Shown here piece by piece: positions 54,018 through 63,277 of a DNA stretch of 64,000 nucleotides. The first letter of the stretch is position 1; every line of letters begins with the position of its first letter. A program made the position numbers and the translations under genes. A model generated the notes under the pieces. It was not told where the DNA came from. It saw only the letters and a program-made list of their open reading frames with translations, and did not search any database. This stretch comes from Cohnella faecalis (lineage in GTDB: Bacteria; Bacillota; Bacilli; Paenibacillales; Paenibacillaceae): contig NZ_QXJM01000039.1 in assembly GCF_003570905.1 (NCBI RefSeq), positions 620,001 to 684,000 of the forward strand, written 5' to 3'.

Positions 54018-54374
54018 CCTAGCCCGACGTTCAACTGCAAAATATACCTTTATTTTGAGGGTAGATCGGTGCGTTAGCGATATTACCTGCAAAGGGTACA
54101 TTTAATTAAGGCGCTTTTAGCGTTCAGCACCGAAATGGAAAAAAATAACGGTGCTTTTTGCAGTTCGATCTCAGCGGTGTGGCTCTACGGGATGAATAGC
54201 GGTATCTATTGCAGTTAATCCAAAACTTCGACGTACAAAGGACTCCGAAGGCGTATTTGCTTGTTGAGCTGCAAATTGAGGAGTCTCAGACCGGTTTGGC
54301 CGGGCTGACTTGTTCATGCAACACCGACGCGCTGCGGGGTGAAGCAAGCAATTGGGATAAAATTCAAAATACTA

Positions 54375-54404
54375 TTGACGCGGGACGTTAAATATAGGTA
54401 ACAT
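54375..54404 (+). promoter_or_regulatory. Likely promoter of the membrane NEAT operon
   Basis: TTGACG (54375-54380), 18-base spacer, TAACAT (54399-54404). The Fur box follows immediately. Confidence 0.5.
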
Positions 54405-54411
54405 ATAACAT

Positions 54412-54430
54412 GATAATGATTATCAATATC
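54412..54430 (+). promoter_or_regulatory. Fur box before the membrane NEAT operon
   Basis: GATAATGATTATCAATATC, 17 of 19 positions of the Fur consensus. Confidence 0.85.
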
Positions 54431-54496
54431 AACATCAACATCAACATCAACATCAACATCAACATCAACATCAACATCAACATCAACATCAACATC
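54431..54496 (+). repeat. Hexanucleotide repeat (AACATC) x 11
   Basis: Eleven perfect AACATC units fill the space between the Fur box and the ribosome site of the NEAT gene. They lie in the 5' untranslated region if the predicted promoter is used. Copy number is likely to vary by slippage. Confidence 0.95.
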
Positions 54497-54563
54497 AAAA
54501 TTAGTAACATCAATAAACGCATGGATAATAGACGGTGAACCGACAAGAAGGAGCTGGATTTCC

Positions 54564-55601
54564 TTGAAATATCGCTTGGCAGTACGGAGTCTGCTTGCAG
54601 CGCTCGGAATTTGGTTGTCGATAGGATCTTCCCTGGTTTTTGCCGAGACGGCGTTGGCTGACGGAAAATATACGGCCGATTATTTGGTGTTGAAAGCCGA
54701 GGACGATTCCGTTTCCATGGCGAACGACTACTGGGAGAAGCCGGCGACCGTCGTCGTTAGCGGCGGTACGGCGAAGGTTCAACTGAAGATCAACCATAGC
54801 AAATGGGTAACGGAGTTCAAGGTTCCCGGCAATGGCGGCTACGTCGATACCAAGGTTGTTGTCGTCAACAAGCGGGAAGACAAGCGGGTCGTGGAATTTT
54901 CGGCGAATGTGACAGAGCCGATCGTCGCCAAAATCCACGTTACCGTGCCGGATATCGATTACGACCATGATTACACGATCCGGCTCGTATTCGACTCTTC
55001 CAGCTTCAAACTTGTATCAAGCGCCGAGAAGAATAATGGGGCTGCGCCGACTAAGGAACCGGCATCAACGCCTGCCGCAACGGGGAAGACAGAGCCGGCG
55101 AACGCGAAAGCCGAGCAGCCGACCGGATCCGAAGCCCCCAAGCCGGCAAGCGAGCCGCAAGAGGCAGCCTCATCGACGCAGAAGCCGGAGACCGCGACGA
55201 AAGCGTCGGCAACGGCAAAAGCAGACGCTGCGTCCGCTGGCGAGAAATCGTCCGAAAGCGTCGCAAATGCCGAAGAAGCTTCCACCGAGTCGAGTCTCGC
55301 ATCGGAACGACCGACCGATCAAGCGCCAAGTACGGAGGAGCTTAAAGAGAATGACAGCGAGGCTGCAAGTCCGTCCGCTTCGGCATCGGGAGAAGCGCTC
55401 TCATCCGACGAGGATGATCGGCAGACGGCCGCGTCTGGCGATGGAGAAGCGAACCAAGCGGCCGCATTGACCGGGACGGACGCCCCGAAGGAAGCATCTA
55501 ATTCCAGAATTCAATGGTGGATAGCGGGTGCCGTCATCCTCCTTCTCGCCGGAGCAGCCCTCTACGTTCAAAGAGGAAAAAATCGAAAGCCCCAAGCTTG
55601 A
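54564..55601 (+). CDS. Membrane-anchored NEAT protein (IsdC-like)
   Basis: A 345-residue exported protein: signal to about residue 28 (VFAET), one NEAT domain (about 32-150) with SMANDYW and the heme-binding YDHDYTIRLVFD (YxxxY intact), a long low-complexity Pro/Ala/Glu/Lys/Ser stalk (about 155-310), and a C-terminal TM helix IQWWIAGAVILLLAGAALYV followed by basic residues. No LPXTG sorting motif, so it is held by the membrane and not by sortase. It would relay heme from the surface NEAT proteins to the lipoprotein encoded 19 bases downstream. TTG 54564 follows AGAAGGAG. Confidence 0.9.
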   Translation: MKYRLAVRSLLAALGIWLSIGSSLVFAETALADGKYTADYLVLKAEDDSVSMANDYWEKPATVVVSGGTAKVQLKINHSKWVTEFKVPGNGGYVDTKVVVVNKREDKRVVEFSANVTEPIVAKIHVTVPDIDYDHDYTIRLVFDSSSFKLVSSAEKNNGAAPTKEPASTPAATGKTEPANAKAEQPTGSEAPKPASEPQEAASSTQKPETATKASATAKADAASAGEKSSESVANAEEASTESSLASERPTDQAPSTEELKENDSEAASPSASASGEALSSDEDDRQTAASGDGEANQAAALTGTDAPKEASNSRIQWWIAGAVILLLAGAALYVQRGKNRKPQA

Positions 55602-55620
55602 ACGGGCGGGAGGATCAACG

Positions 55621-56547
55621 ATGGTTAAGAAGTTGAAGGGACCCGCGGCGCTCGTCGCGGCGCTTCTGTTCTGTCTGACCGGCTGCGGCGGCGCGCAATC
55701 GGGCTCGAATGCCGACGCTCCGACGGCTTCTGCGCCGACGGCCAAGGCAACGGAGGCTGCCGCCGAAGGGACGAAAGAGCATCGAATCGTCTCCACAACG
55801 GTCGCATTAACGCAAATTATGGACCGGCTGGAAATCGATTTGGTCGGCGTGCCGAAAAGCGTCAAGACGTTGCCGAAGCGTTACGACGGTGTCACGAAGG
55901 TAGGCAATCCGATGAGTCCGGACATGGAGCTGGTTAAGTCGTTAAAGCCGACGGAGGTGCTCTCCGTGACGACGCTGCAATACGATCTTGAGCCGGTATT
56001 CGTGAATGCCCGAATCGATGCGACGTTCGTCGATTTGACGAGCCTGGACAGCATGAAGACCGCGATTGCCAAGCTCGGCGAGAAGTACGACAGGCAAGAG
56101 AAGGCGGCGGAAATTATCGGCGAATACGACAAGGTATTAAGCGATATCCGCGAAGCTTCGGCAGGGAAGAAAGCGCCAACGGTATTAATTCTGCTAGGCG
56201 TTCCGGGCAGCTATTTGGTTGCTACCGAGCATTCGTATATTGGAGATTTGGTTCATCTGCTGGGCGGGGTCAATATCGTCCAAGGGGAGAAGGTCGAATT
56301 TCTGGCATCGAACACGGAATATTTGCAGCAAGCGAACCCGGACGTCATTCTCCGCGCCGCGCACGGCATGCCCGAAGAAGTCGTGAAGATGTTCGACGAG
56401 GAATTCAAGAAGAACGACATTTGGAAGCATTTCAGCGCCGTTCAGACAGGACGGGTGTTCGATCTCGACGAGAAGCTGTTCGGGACGACGGGCAATCTGG
56501 CTGTCGACGAAGCGCTCCATGCGCTGCTGCCTATGCTATACCCGTAA
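55621..56547 (+). CDS. Heme ABC transporter substrate-binding lipoprotein (IsdE type)
   Basis: A 308-residue lipoprotein, lipobox CLTGC. Binding-protein fold: HRIVSTTVALTQIMDRLEID, VGNPMSPDMELVKSLKPTEV with a Met in the place of an IsdE heme ligand, LILLGVPGSYLVATEHSYIG-like segment in lobe 2, and LDEKLFGTTGNLAVDEAL near the end. ATG 55621 follows GGGAGGA. It is 42 bases before the permease. A longer in-frame reading overlaps the NEAT gene and lacks a ribosome site. Confidence 0.9.
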   Translation: MVKKLKGPAALVAALLFCLTGCGGAQSGSNADAPTASAPTAKATEAAAEGTKEHRIVSTTVALTQIMDRLEIDLVGVPKSVKTLPKRYDGVTKVGNPMSPDMELVKSLKPTEVLSVTTLQYDLEPVFVNARIDATFVDLTSLDSMKTAIAKLGEKYDRQEKAAEIIGEYDKVLSDIREASAGKKAPTVLILLGVPGSYLVATEHSYIGDLVHLLGGVNIVQGEKVEFLASNTEYLQQANPDVILRAAHGMPEEVVKMFDEEFKKNDIWKHFSAVQTGRVFDLDEKLFGTTGNLAVDEALHALLPMLYP

Positions 56548-56589
56548 CCCGAAGCAAGCTCTATCGAATGAAGCAAAGGATCGTGTGAG

Positions 56590-57573
56590 ATGTTCAGACA
56601 ATGGATGGTCATTCTCGTTGCCGCTGCGCTGCTTGCGACGGTAGCGGTCTTATCCGCAATGACGGGAAGCATCAAGGTCGGATTCGGGGAGCTCGTTCAA
56701 GGGCTGCTCTTCGGAAACAACGAACAAGTCGAGATTATCCGGGACTTGCGGTTTCCCCGCATTTTCGTTTCTATGCTTGCCGGCGCCGCACTGGCCGTAT
56801 CCGGCGTCCTGCTTCAGGCCGTCATGAAAAACCCGCTGGCGGAGCCCGGCATTATCGGCATATCGTCGGGAGCCGGATTCGTCTCGATTACCGTCGTTAC
56901 GCTGTTCCCCATGCTTTACTTCTGGTCGCCGCTGTTCTCCGTGCTCGGCGGTGCGTTCGCTTGCTGGCTCGTCTATTCCTTGTCCTGGCGAACGAATCTG
57001 AATCCGCTACGGCTCATTCTGGTCGGCATCGCCATTAACGCCACCTTCACCGGACTGGGGCAGTCTTTCAATTATCGCGGCAGCTATGCGGTTACGAGTG
57101 TCAATCAAGCTATCTCTTCCATTTTCACGATGAAAACGTGGGAAGACGTATACATACTCGGACTGTTCGGCGGAATCGGTCTGTTCTGTTCGCTGTTCCT
57201 CAGTCCGTGGTGCAACCTGCTTGCCTTCAGCGACGAGACGGCGCGCAATTTGGGCCTTCGTATCGTGCGGGTCCGGCTGGTCATCTCGGCTGCGGCTGTG
57301 CTTCTGGCTTCGGTGGCGACGGCGATCGGCGGACTGATTATGTTCGTAGGCTTGCTCGTCCCTCATATCGGCAGGGTGCTGGTAGGCTCGAACTACAAGG
57401 TGCTCATCCCATTCTCGGCGGTCGGGGGCGCGCTCCTCATCTTGACGGCCGACACCGTCGGACGAACGGTGCTTGCTCCGGCCGAGATTCCCGCCTCCAT
57501 CCTGATGGCGGTAATCGGGGGCCCCTTTCTGATCTTTATTCTGAAGAGAAGCGACAACGTTCGCAAAACATAG
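56590..57573 (+). CDS. FecCD-family ABC permease for heme (IsdF type)
   Basis: A 327-residue permease, about ten TM segments, with FPRIFVSMLAGAALAVSGVL, LLQAVMKNPLAEPGIIGISS and IGGLIMFVGLLVPHIGR. It pairs with the lipoprotein upstream. No ATPase gene lies in this operon, so it probably uses the ATPase-IsdG fusion from the first operon. ATG 56590 has AAGGATCGTG upstream; the two-component genes follow 29 bases later. Confidence 0.92.
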   Translation: MFRQWMVILVAAALLATVAVLSAMTGSIKVGFGELVQGLLFGNNEQVEIIRDLRFPRIFVSMLAGAALAVSGVLLQAVMKNPLAEPGIIGISSGAGFVSITVVTLFPMLYFWSPLFSVLGGAFACWLVYSLSWRTNLNPLRLILVGIAINATFTGLGQSFNYRGSYAVTSVNQAISSIFTMKTWEDVYILGLFGGIGLFCSLFLSPWCNLLAFSDETARNLGLRIVRVRLVISAAAVLLASVATAIGGLIMFVGLLVPHIGRVLVGSNYKVLIPFSAVGGALLILTADTVGRTVLAPAEIPASILMAVIGGPFLIFILKRSDNVRKT

Positions 57574-57602
57574 GCAGCCAACTATCGGCAGGGGAGGAGG
57601 GA

Positions 57603-58286
57603 ATGGCGATGAAGCACATGCTCATTACGGACGACGACGCCAATTATCGCAAATTGCTCGGTCATTATTTGACCCACGAAGGCTTTCGGGTGACGGAAGC
57701 GCCGAACGGTCGCGAAGCGATGGCCGTCCTGGGCAAACAAGTGATAGACCTCGCTATTCTGGATGTGATGATGCCGGAGGTCGACGGCTTGACTCTGTGC
57801 GATCACATTCGCAAAAACTACGACATTCCGATCATTCTCCTCTCCGCCCGCGATCAACTGAGCGATAAGGAGCAAGGATATCTCCACGGAACCGACGATT
57901 ATATGACCAAGCCGTTGGAGCTGCCGGAGCTGCTCTTTCGGATCAAAGCGTTATTCCGGAGATATTCTCTTGCATCCAGCGACAAAATCAAGCTGAACCA
58001 GCTCATCATCGATCGGAAAAACTACGAGGTCGCGGTCGGCGACGAGGTGTTTTTTCCTCCGCTTAAGGAATTCGAGCTGTTGGCTCAATTGGCGGAGTAT
58101 CCGGGCAGAGTATTTTCCCGCGACGAATTGATACGTCTCATCTGGGGCACCGATTACAGCGGCGACGAAAGAACGGTCGACGTCCATATCAAGCGGCTGC
58201 GCAAGCGGTTCTCCGAATACGAGCAGGGCTTCGCCATTCATACGATCAGAGGAATCGGCTACAAGCTAGAGGTATCCGCCTCATGA
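57603..58286 (+). CDS. OmpR/PhoB-family response regulator
   Basis: A 227-residue regulator. Receiver with DDD at 10-12, phospho-Asp54 (LAILDVMMP), Ser/Thr switch in LLSARD and Lys in MTKPLELPEL. C-terminal winged helix: FFPPLKEFELLAQLAEYPGR, then DERTVDVHIKRLRKRF. It is encoded within the heme-uptake operon together with its kinase. HssR of S. aureus is a regulator of this type that answers to heme; the name is not assigned here because no ligand evidence exists. ATG 57603 follows GGAGGAGGG. Candidate targets are the direct-repeat operators A-C. Confidence 0.93.
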   Translation: MAMKHMLITDDDANYRKLLGHYLTHEGFRVTEAPNGREAMAVLGKQVIDLAILDVMMPEVDGLTLCDHIRKNYDIPIILLSARDQLSDKEQGYLHGTDDYMTKPLELPELLFRIKALFRRYSLASSDKIKLNQLIIDRKNYEVAVGDEVFFPPLKEFELLAQLAEYPGRVFSRDELIRLIWGTDYSGDERTVDVHIKRLRKRFSEYEQGFAIHTIRGIGYKLEVSAS

Positions 58287-59667
58287 GATCGCTTTACATG
58301 CGAGTGTTTCTCGTAACCATCTATACGATTGCGGTGAGCTCCTTCATAGGCTTCATTATCGCCAACGCCTATTATAATTTGGAGCTCAAATCGTATAACG
58401 ACTATAGAATGTTTACGGCAGCGGACAACATTCGCGCTTATATCGGACAGTATCCCGAGACGATGGGAGACTTCCTCGAACAAACCGCGTCGCTCGGCTA
58501 CCAAATTTATGTGACGGATGCGAGGGGCAACGATATTTTTTACGGAGGGGAATTCCGCAAGAGCGATCTGTCCTCCGCAATCAAGGAAAGCGTCCTGTCC
58601 GGCACGGAGTATCACGGCATCGCCAAGCACCCCAATAAGCTGTTCTCAACGAGCTACTTCGACAATCGATTGAGCAATACGGTCGGCGTTCTTCTGGAAG
58701 CGGGCGCGGAGCGGTACGCTCTGTTTTTGCGGCACGATACTCGGCTGCAGTTCGACGAGCTGCGGACTTTTTTCGTGCTGCTTTTCGCGTTTACGGTATT
58801 GATCAGCATTCCTTACTTTTTGCTCAGCACTCGCTACCTCGTGCAGTCCATCGTTCGTCTGACCGAGGCGACCAAGCGAATCTCGCAGGGCATATTCCGA
58901 TTGAAGCTCCCGACGGGCAGAAAAGACGAGATCGGGCAGCTCGCTTCGCATTTTCAAATGATGGCGCTCCAGCTCGAAAGATCGGATCAAGAGAAGAAGG
59001 ATTTCGTCGCCAACGTCTCCCACGAAATCCAGTCTCCGCTGGCATCGATTCAAGGGTTTGCCGATTCGATAATAAGGGAAAATCCGGACAACGGCCAAAT
59101 CAGTCATTATGCGGGCATTATCGGACAGGAGACCCGTCGCCTTGCGGCTCTCGGCAGGCAGTTACTGCTGCTTTCCACTCTGGACAACGCAACCGAAGCG
59201 GTAGATAAGAGAGCTTTTCTGCTGCAGCCGCAGTTGAGGCAGACGTTGCAGCTACTGGAGTGGAAAATTGCGGAAAAGGAAATCGCTGTCCGCTTGAGCG
59301 TCCCGGCAAGGCTGGAAATCCTCGGGGACAAGGTGCTGCTTATGCAAGTTTGGTCGAATTTGTTGTCCAATGCGGTGCAGCACATCCCGGAAGGCCGCTC
59401 GATCGAAATTCGCGCGTATCGGGAGGAACGCTTCTGTACGGTCGCCATTAGCGATACGGGCGACGGCATTGCCGCAGATAAGCTTCCGTTTATTTTCGAA
59501 CGCTTCTATAGCGGAGATTCCGCCAGGCAACGGGACAAAGGAAATACCGGGCTTGGCTTGTCGATCGTGCAGAGGATCGTTCGGCTTCATGGGGAACCGT
59601 CGAAGCAGAAAGCCTCGTAGGGAAGGGGAGCGTATTTCGTATCCGCATTCCGTTCCGAGAAGCTTAG
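58283..59667 (+). CDS. Sensor histidine kinase of the heme locus, frameshifted at its 3' end
   Basis: About 461 residues after repair. TM1 (about 8-28), an extracellular domain of about 130 residues, TM2 (LLFAFTVLISIPYFLLSTRY), HAMP, HisKA with phospho-His in NVSHEIQSPLASIQGFADSI, HATPase with WSNLLSNAVQH, DTGDGIAADKLPFIFERFY and NTGLGLSIVQRIV. The frame then ends with HGEPSKQKAS; adding one G to GGGG at 59591-59594 gives HGGTVEAESLVGKGSVFRIR and a stop at 59665-59667, the normal HATPase end. ATG 58283 overlaps the regulator's stop. HssS-like plan; ligand not shown. Confidence 0.9.
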
Positions 59668-59775
59668 CAGTCCCGGCATTCCTTTCCGTTGCTTTTCGGA
59701 CAAACCCAGGCATCATTCGCCCGTCCCCTTCATATATAGAAATCATGATGCGCTTTCTATTGGGGGATGGGCCAT

Positions 59776-60612
59776 ATGCTGCATATCGTCGCCTGCATCA
59801 AGCAGGTGCCGGATACGAAAATCATCAAGATGAATCCGAAGACGAACACGATGGACCGTTCCAGCGCTCCGGCGATTCTCAATCCTTACGATTCGCACGC
59901 GGTTGAGGAAGCCGTCCGATTGAGAGGGCGATACGGAGGCGTCGTGTCGGTGCTGACGATGGGGCCGCCGCCGGCGGTCAAGGCGATCAAAAAATGCATC
60001 GAGATCGGCGCTGACGAAGGGTACATGATCAGCGACCGGGCGTTCGCCGGAGCGGACACGCTGGCGACAAGCTATGCGCTGACGAAAGCTCTGGAGAAGA
60101 TCGCGGACATTCGTCCGATCGATCTGATCGTCTGCGGCAAAATGACGATCGACGGGGATACCGGCCAAGTCGGTCCCGGAATCGCCCGAAGGCTCGATAT
60201 TCCTCCGCTTACCTCCGTGAACAAAGTCGTCGAAGTGAACAAGGAAGAAGGCTACGCCATCGTCCACCGCAAGCTGGAGGACGGTTACGAAGCGATTCGG
60301 ACGACGCTCCCGTGTCTTTTTTCCGTTGAGAAAGAAATCAATGAAGTGCCTTATTCTCCGCTGCCGAATATGCTTAGAGCGGCCCGTTACCAGCCGCATA
60401 TTTGGTCTGTTGGCGATTTGCCGGACATCGACCGGCCCCAGCTCGGGCTCAAAGGCTCGCCGACGATCGTCAGCTCCGTCTGGGCTCCGCAAAAGCCGCA
60501 AGGCGGCAAGCTGCTGGAAGGCGATTCCGCCGCCGACCGGGTTCGACAGCTTCTCGATATCGTACTGGAGCGCAAAGAGCTGTTCGAGGCGGGACAGGGG
60601 GCGGCGCAATGA
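59776..60612 (+). CDS. fixA: Electron transfer flavoprotein beta subunit FixA
   Basis: A 278-residue EtfB-family protein: IVACIKQVPDTKIIKMNP, NPYDSHAVEEAVRLR, VCGKMTIDGDTGQVGPGIAR. With FixB it forms a heterodimer that binds FAD and takes electrons from NADH. The extended C-terminus and its FixC/FixX partners mark it as the bifurcating FixABCX type. ATG 59776 is chosen over 59767 because GGGGGAT then sits 7-9 bases upstream. It overlaps fixB by ATGA. Confidence 0.93.
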   Translation: MLHIVACIKQVPDTKIIKMNPKTNTMDRSSAPAILNPYDSHAVEEAVRLRGRYGGVVSVLTMGPPPAVKAIKKCIEIGADEGYMISDRAFAGADTLATSYALTKALEKIADIRPIDLIVCGKMTIDGDTGQVGPGIARRLDIPPLTSVNKVVEVNKEEGYAIVHRKLEDGYEAIRTTLPCLFSVEKEINEVPYSPLPNMLRAARYQPHIWSVGDLPDIDRPQLGLKGSPTIVSSVWAPQKPQGGKLLEGDSAADRVRQLLDIVLERKELFEAGQGAAQ

Positions 60613-61640
60613 ATTTCGACGATTATAGAGGCGTATGGGTGTTCATCGAGGAGAAGGACGGCGCTATCGCTCCGGTATCGCTGGAGCTTCTTGGGGCGGG
60701 TCGTCAGCTTGCGGAAAAACGAAAAACGGCTCTGGCGGGCGTCATTATCGGCGAGAATGTTGGCGATTTGGCTCAGAGCGCATTCGAATACGGCGCGGAC
60801 GTCGCCTATGTGTACGACGATCCGATCTTTCGCCATTACCGGACGGAAACCTTCATGAAGGCGATGCTGGCTTGCGTGCAGAAGCATAAGCCGGAAATTT
60901 TGCTGTACGGCGCGACCTCCACGGGCAAAGACCTGGCGAGCGCGGTAGCGACGGATTTGCCGACGGGACTTACCGCCGATACGACCCAATTGGACGTCGA
61001 GGAGGATACCGGCTTGCTGCTCGCGAGCCGCCCGGCTTTCGGGGGGAACATTATGGCGACGATTTTGTGCAAAAAGTATCGTCCTCAGATGGCAACCGTT
61101 CGCCCCAAGGTTATGAAAGCGCTGCCTTGCGAGAAAGGGAGAAGCGGCGAAATCATCCAGGAGAGCATCCCGCTCGTCGAATCGGACGTGCGCACTAAGG
61201 TGCTGGAGATCGTCAGGGCGACGGAGAAACGGGTGAAGATCGACGAAGCCGACATCGTCGTTGCAGGGGGCAAAGGCTTGGGCGGGCCGCAAGGCTTTCA
61301 GCTCGTGCATAGGCTTGCGGACGTTCTGGGCGCGGCTGTCGGCGGAAGCCGGGATGTGGTGGAGGCCGGATGGATCGGGCACCATCACCAAGTGGGGCAG
61401 ACGGGGGCAACGGTTACCCCGAAAATTTACTTCGCCATCGGCATTTCCGGAGCGATTCAGCATATCGTCGGCATGCAAAATTCGGGGCTTATTATCGCGG
61501 TCAACAAAGACCCGAAAGCGCCTATCTTCGGAGCTTGCCATTACGGCATCGTCGGCGATGCGCTGGAAATCGTGCCTCTGCTCATAGAAGGGTTCAAAGC
61601 AGCGCTTGGCCGGAAGGAGGAGAACGCGAATGTCATCTGA
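60609..61640 (+). CDS. fixB: Electron transfer flavoprotein alpha subunit FixB
   Basis: A 343-residue EtfA-family protein. N-terminal VWVFIEEKDGAIAPVSLELL, TSTGKDLASAVATDLPTGLT, and the FAD-binding C-terminal block GGKGLGGPQGFQLV, VGQTGATVTPKIYFAIGISG, AIQHIVGM, AVNKDPKAPIF. It carries the low-potential FAD. ATG 60609 overlaps the fixA stop; its own 3' end overlaps fixC by 11 bases. Confidence 0.95.
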   Translation: MNFDDYRGVWVFIEEKDGAIAPVSLELLGAGRQLAEKRKTALAGVIIGENVGDLAQSAFEYGADVAYVYDDPIFRHYRTETFMKAMLACVQKHKPEILLYGATSTGKDLASAVATDLPTGLTADTTQLDVEEDTGLLLASRPAFGGNIMATILCKKYRPQMATVRPKVMKALPCEKGRSGEIIQESIPLVESDVRTKVLEIVRATEKRVKIDEADIVVAGGKGLGGPQGFQLVHRLADVLGAAVGGSRDVVEAGWIGHHHQVGQTGATVTPKIYFAIGISGAIQHIVGMQNSGLIIAVNKDPKAPIFGACHYGIVGDALEIVPLLIEGFKAALGRKEENANVI

Positions 61641-62928
61641 AAAATTCGACGTCATCGTCGTCGGAGCGGGGCCGGCGGGAATCGCTTGCGCTTACGAGCT
61701 GGCGAAATCCGGTGCGAATGTGCTGTTGATCGAAAGAGGAGAGTACCCCGGCTCGAAGAACGTCATGGGCGGCGTGCTCTATCGCAAAATGATGGAGGAA
61801 ATCATACCGGACTTCCACAAGGAAGCGCCGGTGGAGCGGCCAATCGTCGAGCAGAGGTTCATGATGATGGATAAGACGTCCGCGGTCACTTTTTCGTACA
61901 AGGGGCTGGAGTGGGCGGAGGAGCCTTACAACAATTTCACGGTGCTGCGGGCGAAATTCGATCAGTGGTTCGCGGCGAAAGCGGTGGAAAAGGGTGCTTT
62001 GCTGCTATGCGAGACGGTCGTGCTGGAGTGCATTGTGGAGAACGGTAAAGTCGTCGGCGTGCGGACGGATCGGCCCGACGGGGAGCTGCGCGCGGACGTC
62101 GTCGTGCTGGCGGACGGCGTGAACTCGCTGCTTGCCAAGTCTCTCGGCTTCCACAAGGAGTTCCGGCCCGACGAGGTTGCGCTTGCGACGATGGAGGTTC
62201 TGAAGCTCGACAAGAAGGTAATCGAGGAAAGGTTCAATCTGGAGGAAGGCCAAGGCTGCACGATTGAGCTGTTCGGAGACGCGACGAAAGGAATTCTGGG
62301 CACGGGGTTTCTGTACACGAACAAGGATACGCTCAGCATCGGTGTCGGGACGCTGCTATCCGGCCTAATCAAGCATAAAATAAAGCCTTACGTCTTGATG
62401 GAGTACGTCAAAACTCACCCGATGATCCGCCCCTACATTCAAGGAGCGGAGCCGCAGGAATACTTGGCGCATCTCATTCCCGAAGGCGGGTACAAATCGA
62501 TGCCGAAGGTGGCCGCAGCCGGCGTGCTCGTCATCGGCGACGCGGCGCAGCTTGTCAACGCCATTCACCGCGAAGGCTCGAACATGGCGATGACATCGGG
62601 ACGAATCGCGGCGGAGACGATCGTCGGGGCGATGGGCCGGGGAGATTTCTCGGAAGCTTCGCTCGACGGCTACCGCAAGCGTCTCATGGACAGCTTCGTG
62701 GGGCAGGATTTGAAGAAATACAAGGACGCTACGCACCATTTTGACAAGTTCCCTCAATACTTCGAGCAGTACATTCCTATGATGAACAAGGCGGCGAGCA
62801 CGATGCTGACGGTGGACGGCGCTTCCAAATGGGAGAAGCAGAAGCGGATTTGGCGCGACATCGGGCCGGCGAAGCAGAAGCTTAAGATGGCTCGCGACTT
62901 GTACCGGGCATGGAGGGTGATCAAGTGA
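61630..62928 (+). CDS. fixC: FixC flavoprotein (ETF-quinone oxidoreductase-like)
   Basis: A 432-residue FAD enzyme of the geranylgeranyl-reductase/ETF-QO family. Dinucleotide motif VVGAGPAGIACAYELAKSG at about 8-26, VMGGVLYRKMMEE, and the second FAD motif VLVIGDAAQLVNAIHREGSN. In FixABCX it passes one electron up to quinone and the other down to FixX. ATG 61630 lies inside the fixB 3' end. It overlaps fixX by one base. Confidence 0.94.
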   Translation: MSSEKFDVIVVGAGPAGIACAYELAKSGANVLLIERGEYPGSKNVMGGVLYRKMMEEIIPDFHKEAPVERPIVEQRFMMMDKTSAVTFSYKGLEWAEEPYNNFTVLRAKFDQWFAAKAVEKGALLLCETVVLECIVENGKVVGVRTDRPDGELRADVVVLADGVNSLLAKSLGFHKEFRPDEVALATMEVLKLDKKVIEERFNLEEGQGCTIELFGDATKGILGTGFLYTNKDTLSIGVGTLLSGLIKHKIKPYVLMEYVKTHPMIRPYIQGAEPQEYLAHLIPEGGYKSMPKVAAAGVLVIGDAAQLVNAIHREGSNMAMTSGRIAAETIVGAMGRGDFSEASLDGYRKRLMDSFVGQDLKKYKDATHHFDKFPQYFEQYIPMMNKAASTMLTVDGASKWEKQKRIWRDIGPAKQKLKMARDLYRAWRVIK

Positions 62929-63263
62929 TGAGCGACGATACGAATCCTTCGGCGACAGCGGCTTCGGGCTCCGCAGCCGCGAAAGCGACGACAATCGAGG
63001 AGAAGCAGTATTTGCTGCGGTTCAATGCGGACACGCAATCGCACCTTCACGTCCTGAGTGCGGACGTATGTCTGGATCACTGCCCCGATAAGCTGTGCAC
63101 GATTTTCTGTCCTGCGGAAGTGTACAAATGGGAGGACATCCGCATGCACGTCGGGTACGAAGGGTGCCACGAATGCGGAAGCTGCCGGATCGGCTGCCCT
63201 CACGAGAACATCAAGTGGGTCTATCCGAAAGGTGGACATGGAATCGTCTTTCGACTCGGCTAA
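62928..63263 (+). CDS. fixX: FixX ferredoxin-like protein
   Basis: A 111-residue protein. After a low-complexity Ser/Ala/Thr N-terminus it has the FixX core with a [4Fe-4S] pattern: CLDHCPDKLCTIFCP, then CHECGSCRIGCP. It is the ferredoxin-like low-potential acceptor module of the complex. ATG 62928 overlaps the fixC TGA. FixABCX supplies reduced ferredoxin or flavodoxin to nitrogenase in diazotrophs, or serves crotonobetaine reduction in enterobacteria; no nif or cai gene lies in the window. Confidence 0.93.
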   Translation: MSDDTNPSATAASGSAAAKATTIEEKQYLLRFNADTQSHLHVLSADVCLDHCPDKLCTIFCPAEVYKWEDIRMHVGYEGCHECGSCRIGCPHENIKWVYPKGGHGIVFRLG

Positions 63264-63277
63264 GAGGAGTGAGGGGC

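Noticed and set aside
57138..57602. N-terminal extension of the OmpR-type regulator back into the permease gene
   Set aside because: It is out of frame with the permease, has no ribosome site, and the receiver starts at 57603.
60402..60608. N-terminal extension of FixB into fixA
   Set aside because: EtfA homology starts at MNFDDYRGVWVF and ATG 60609 makes the usual ATGA overlap.
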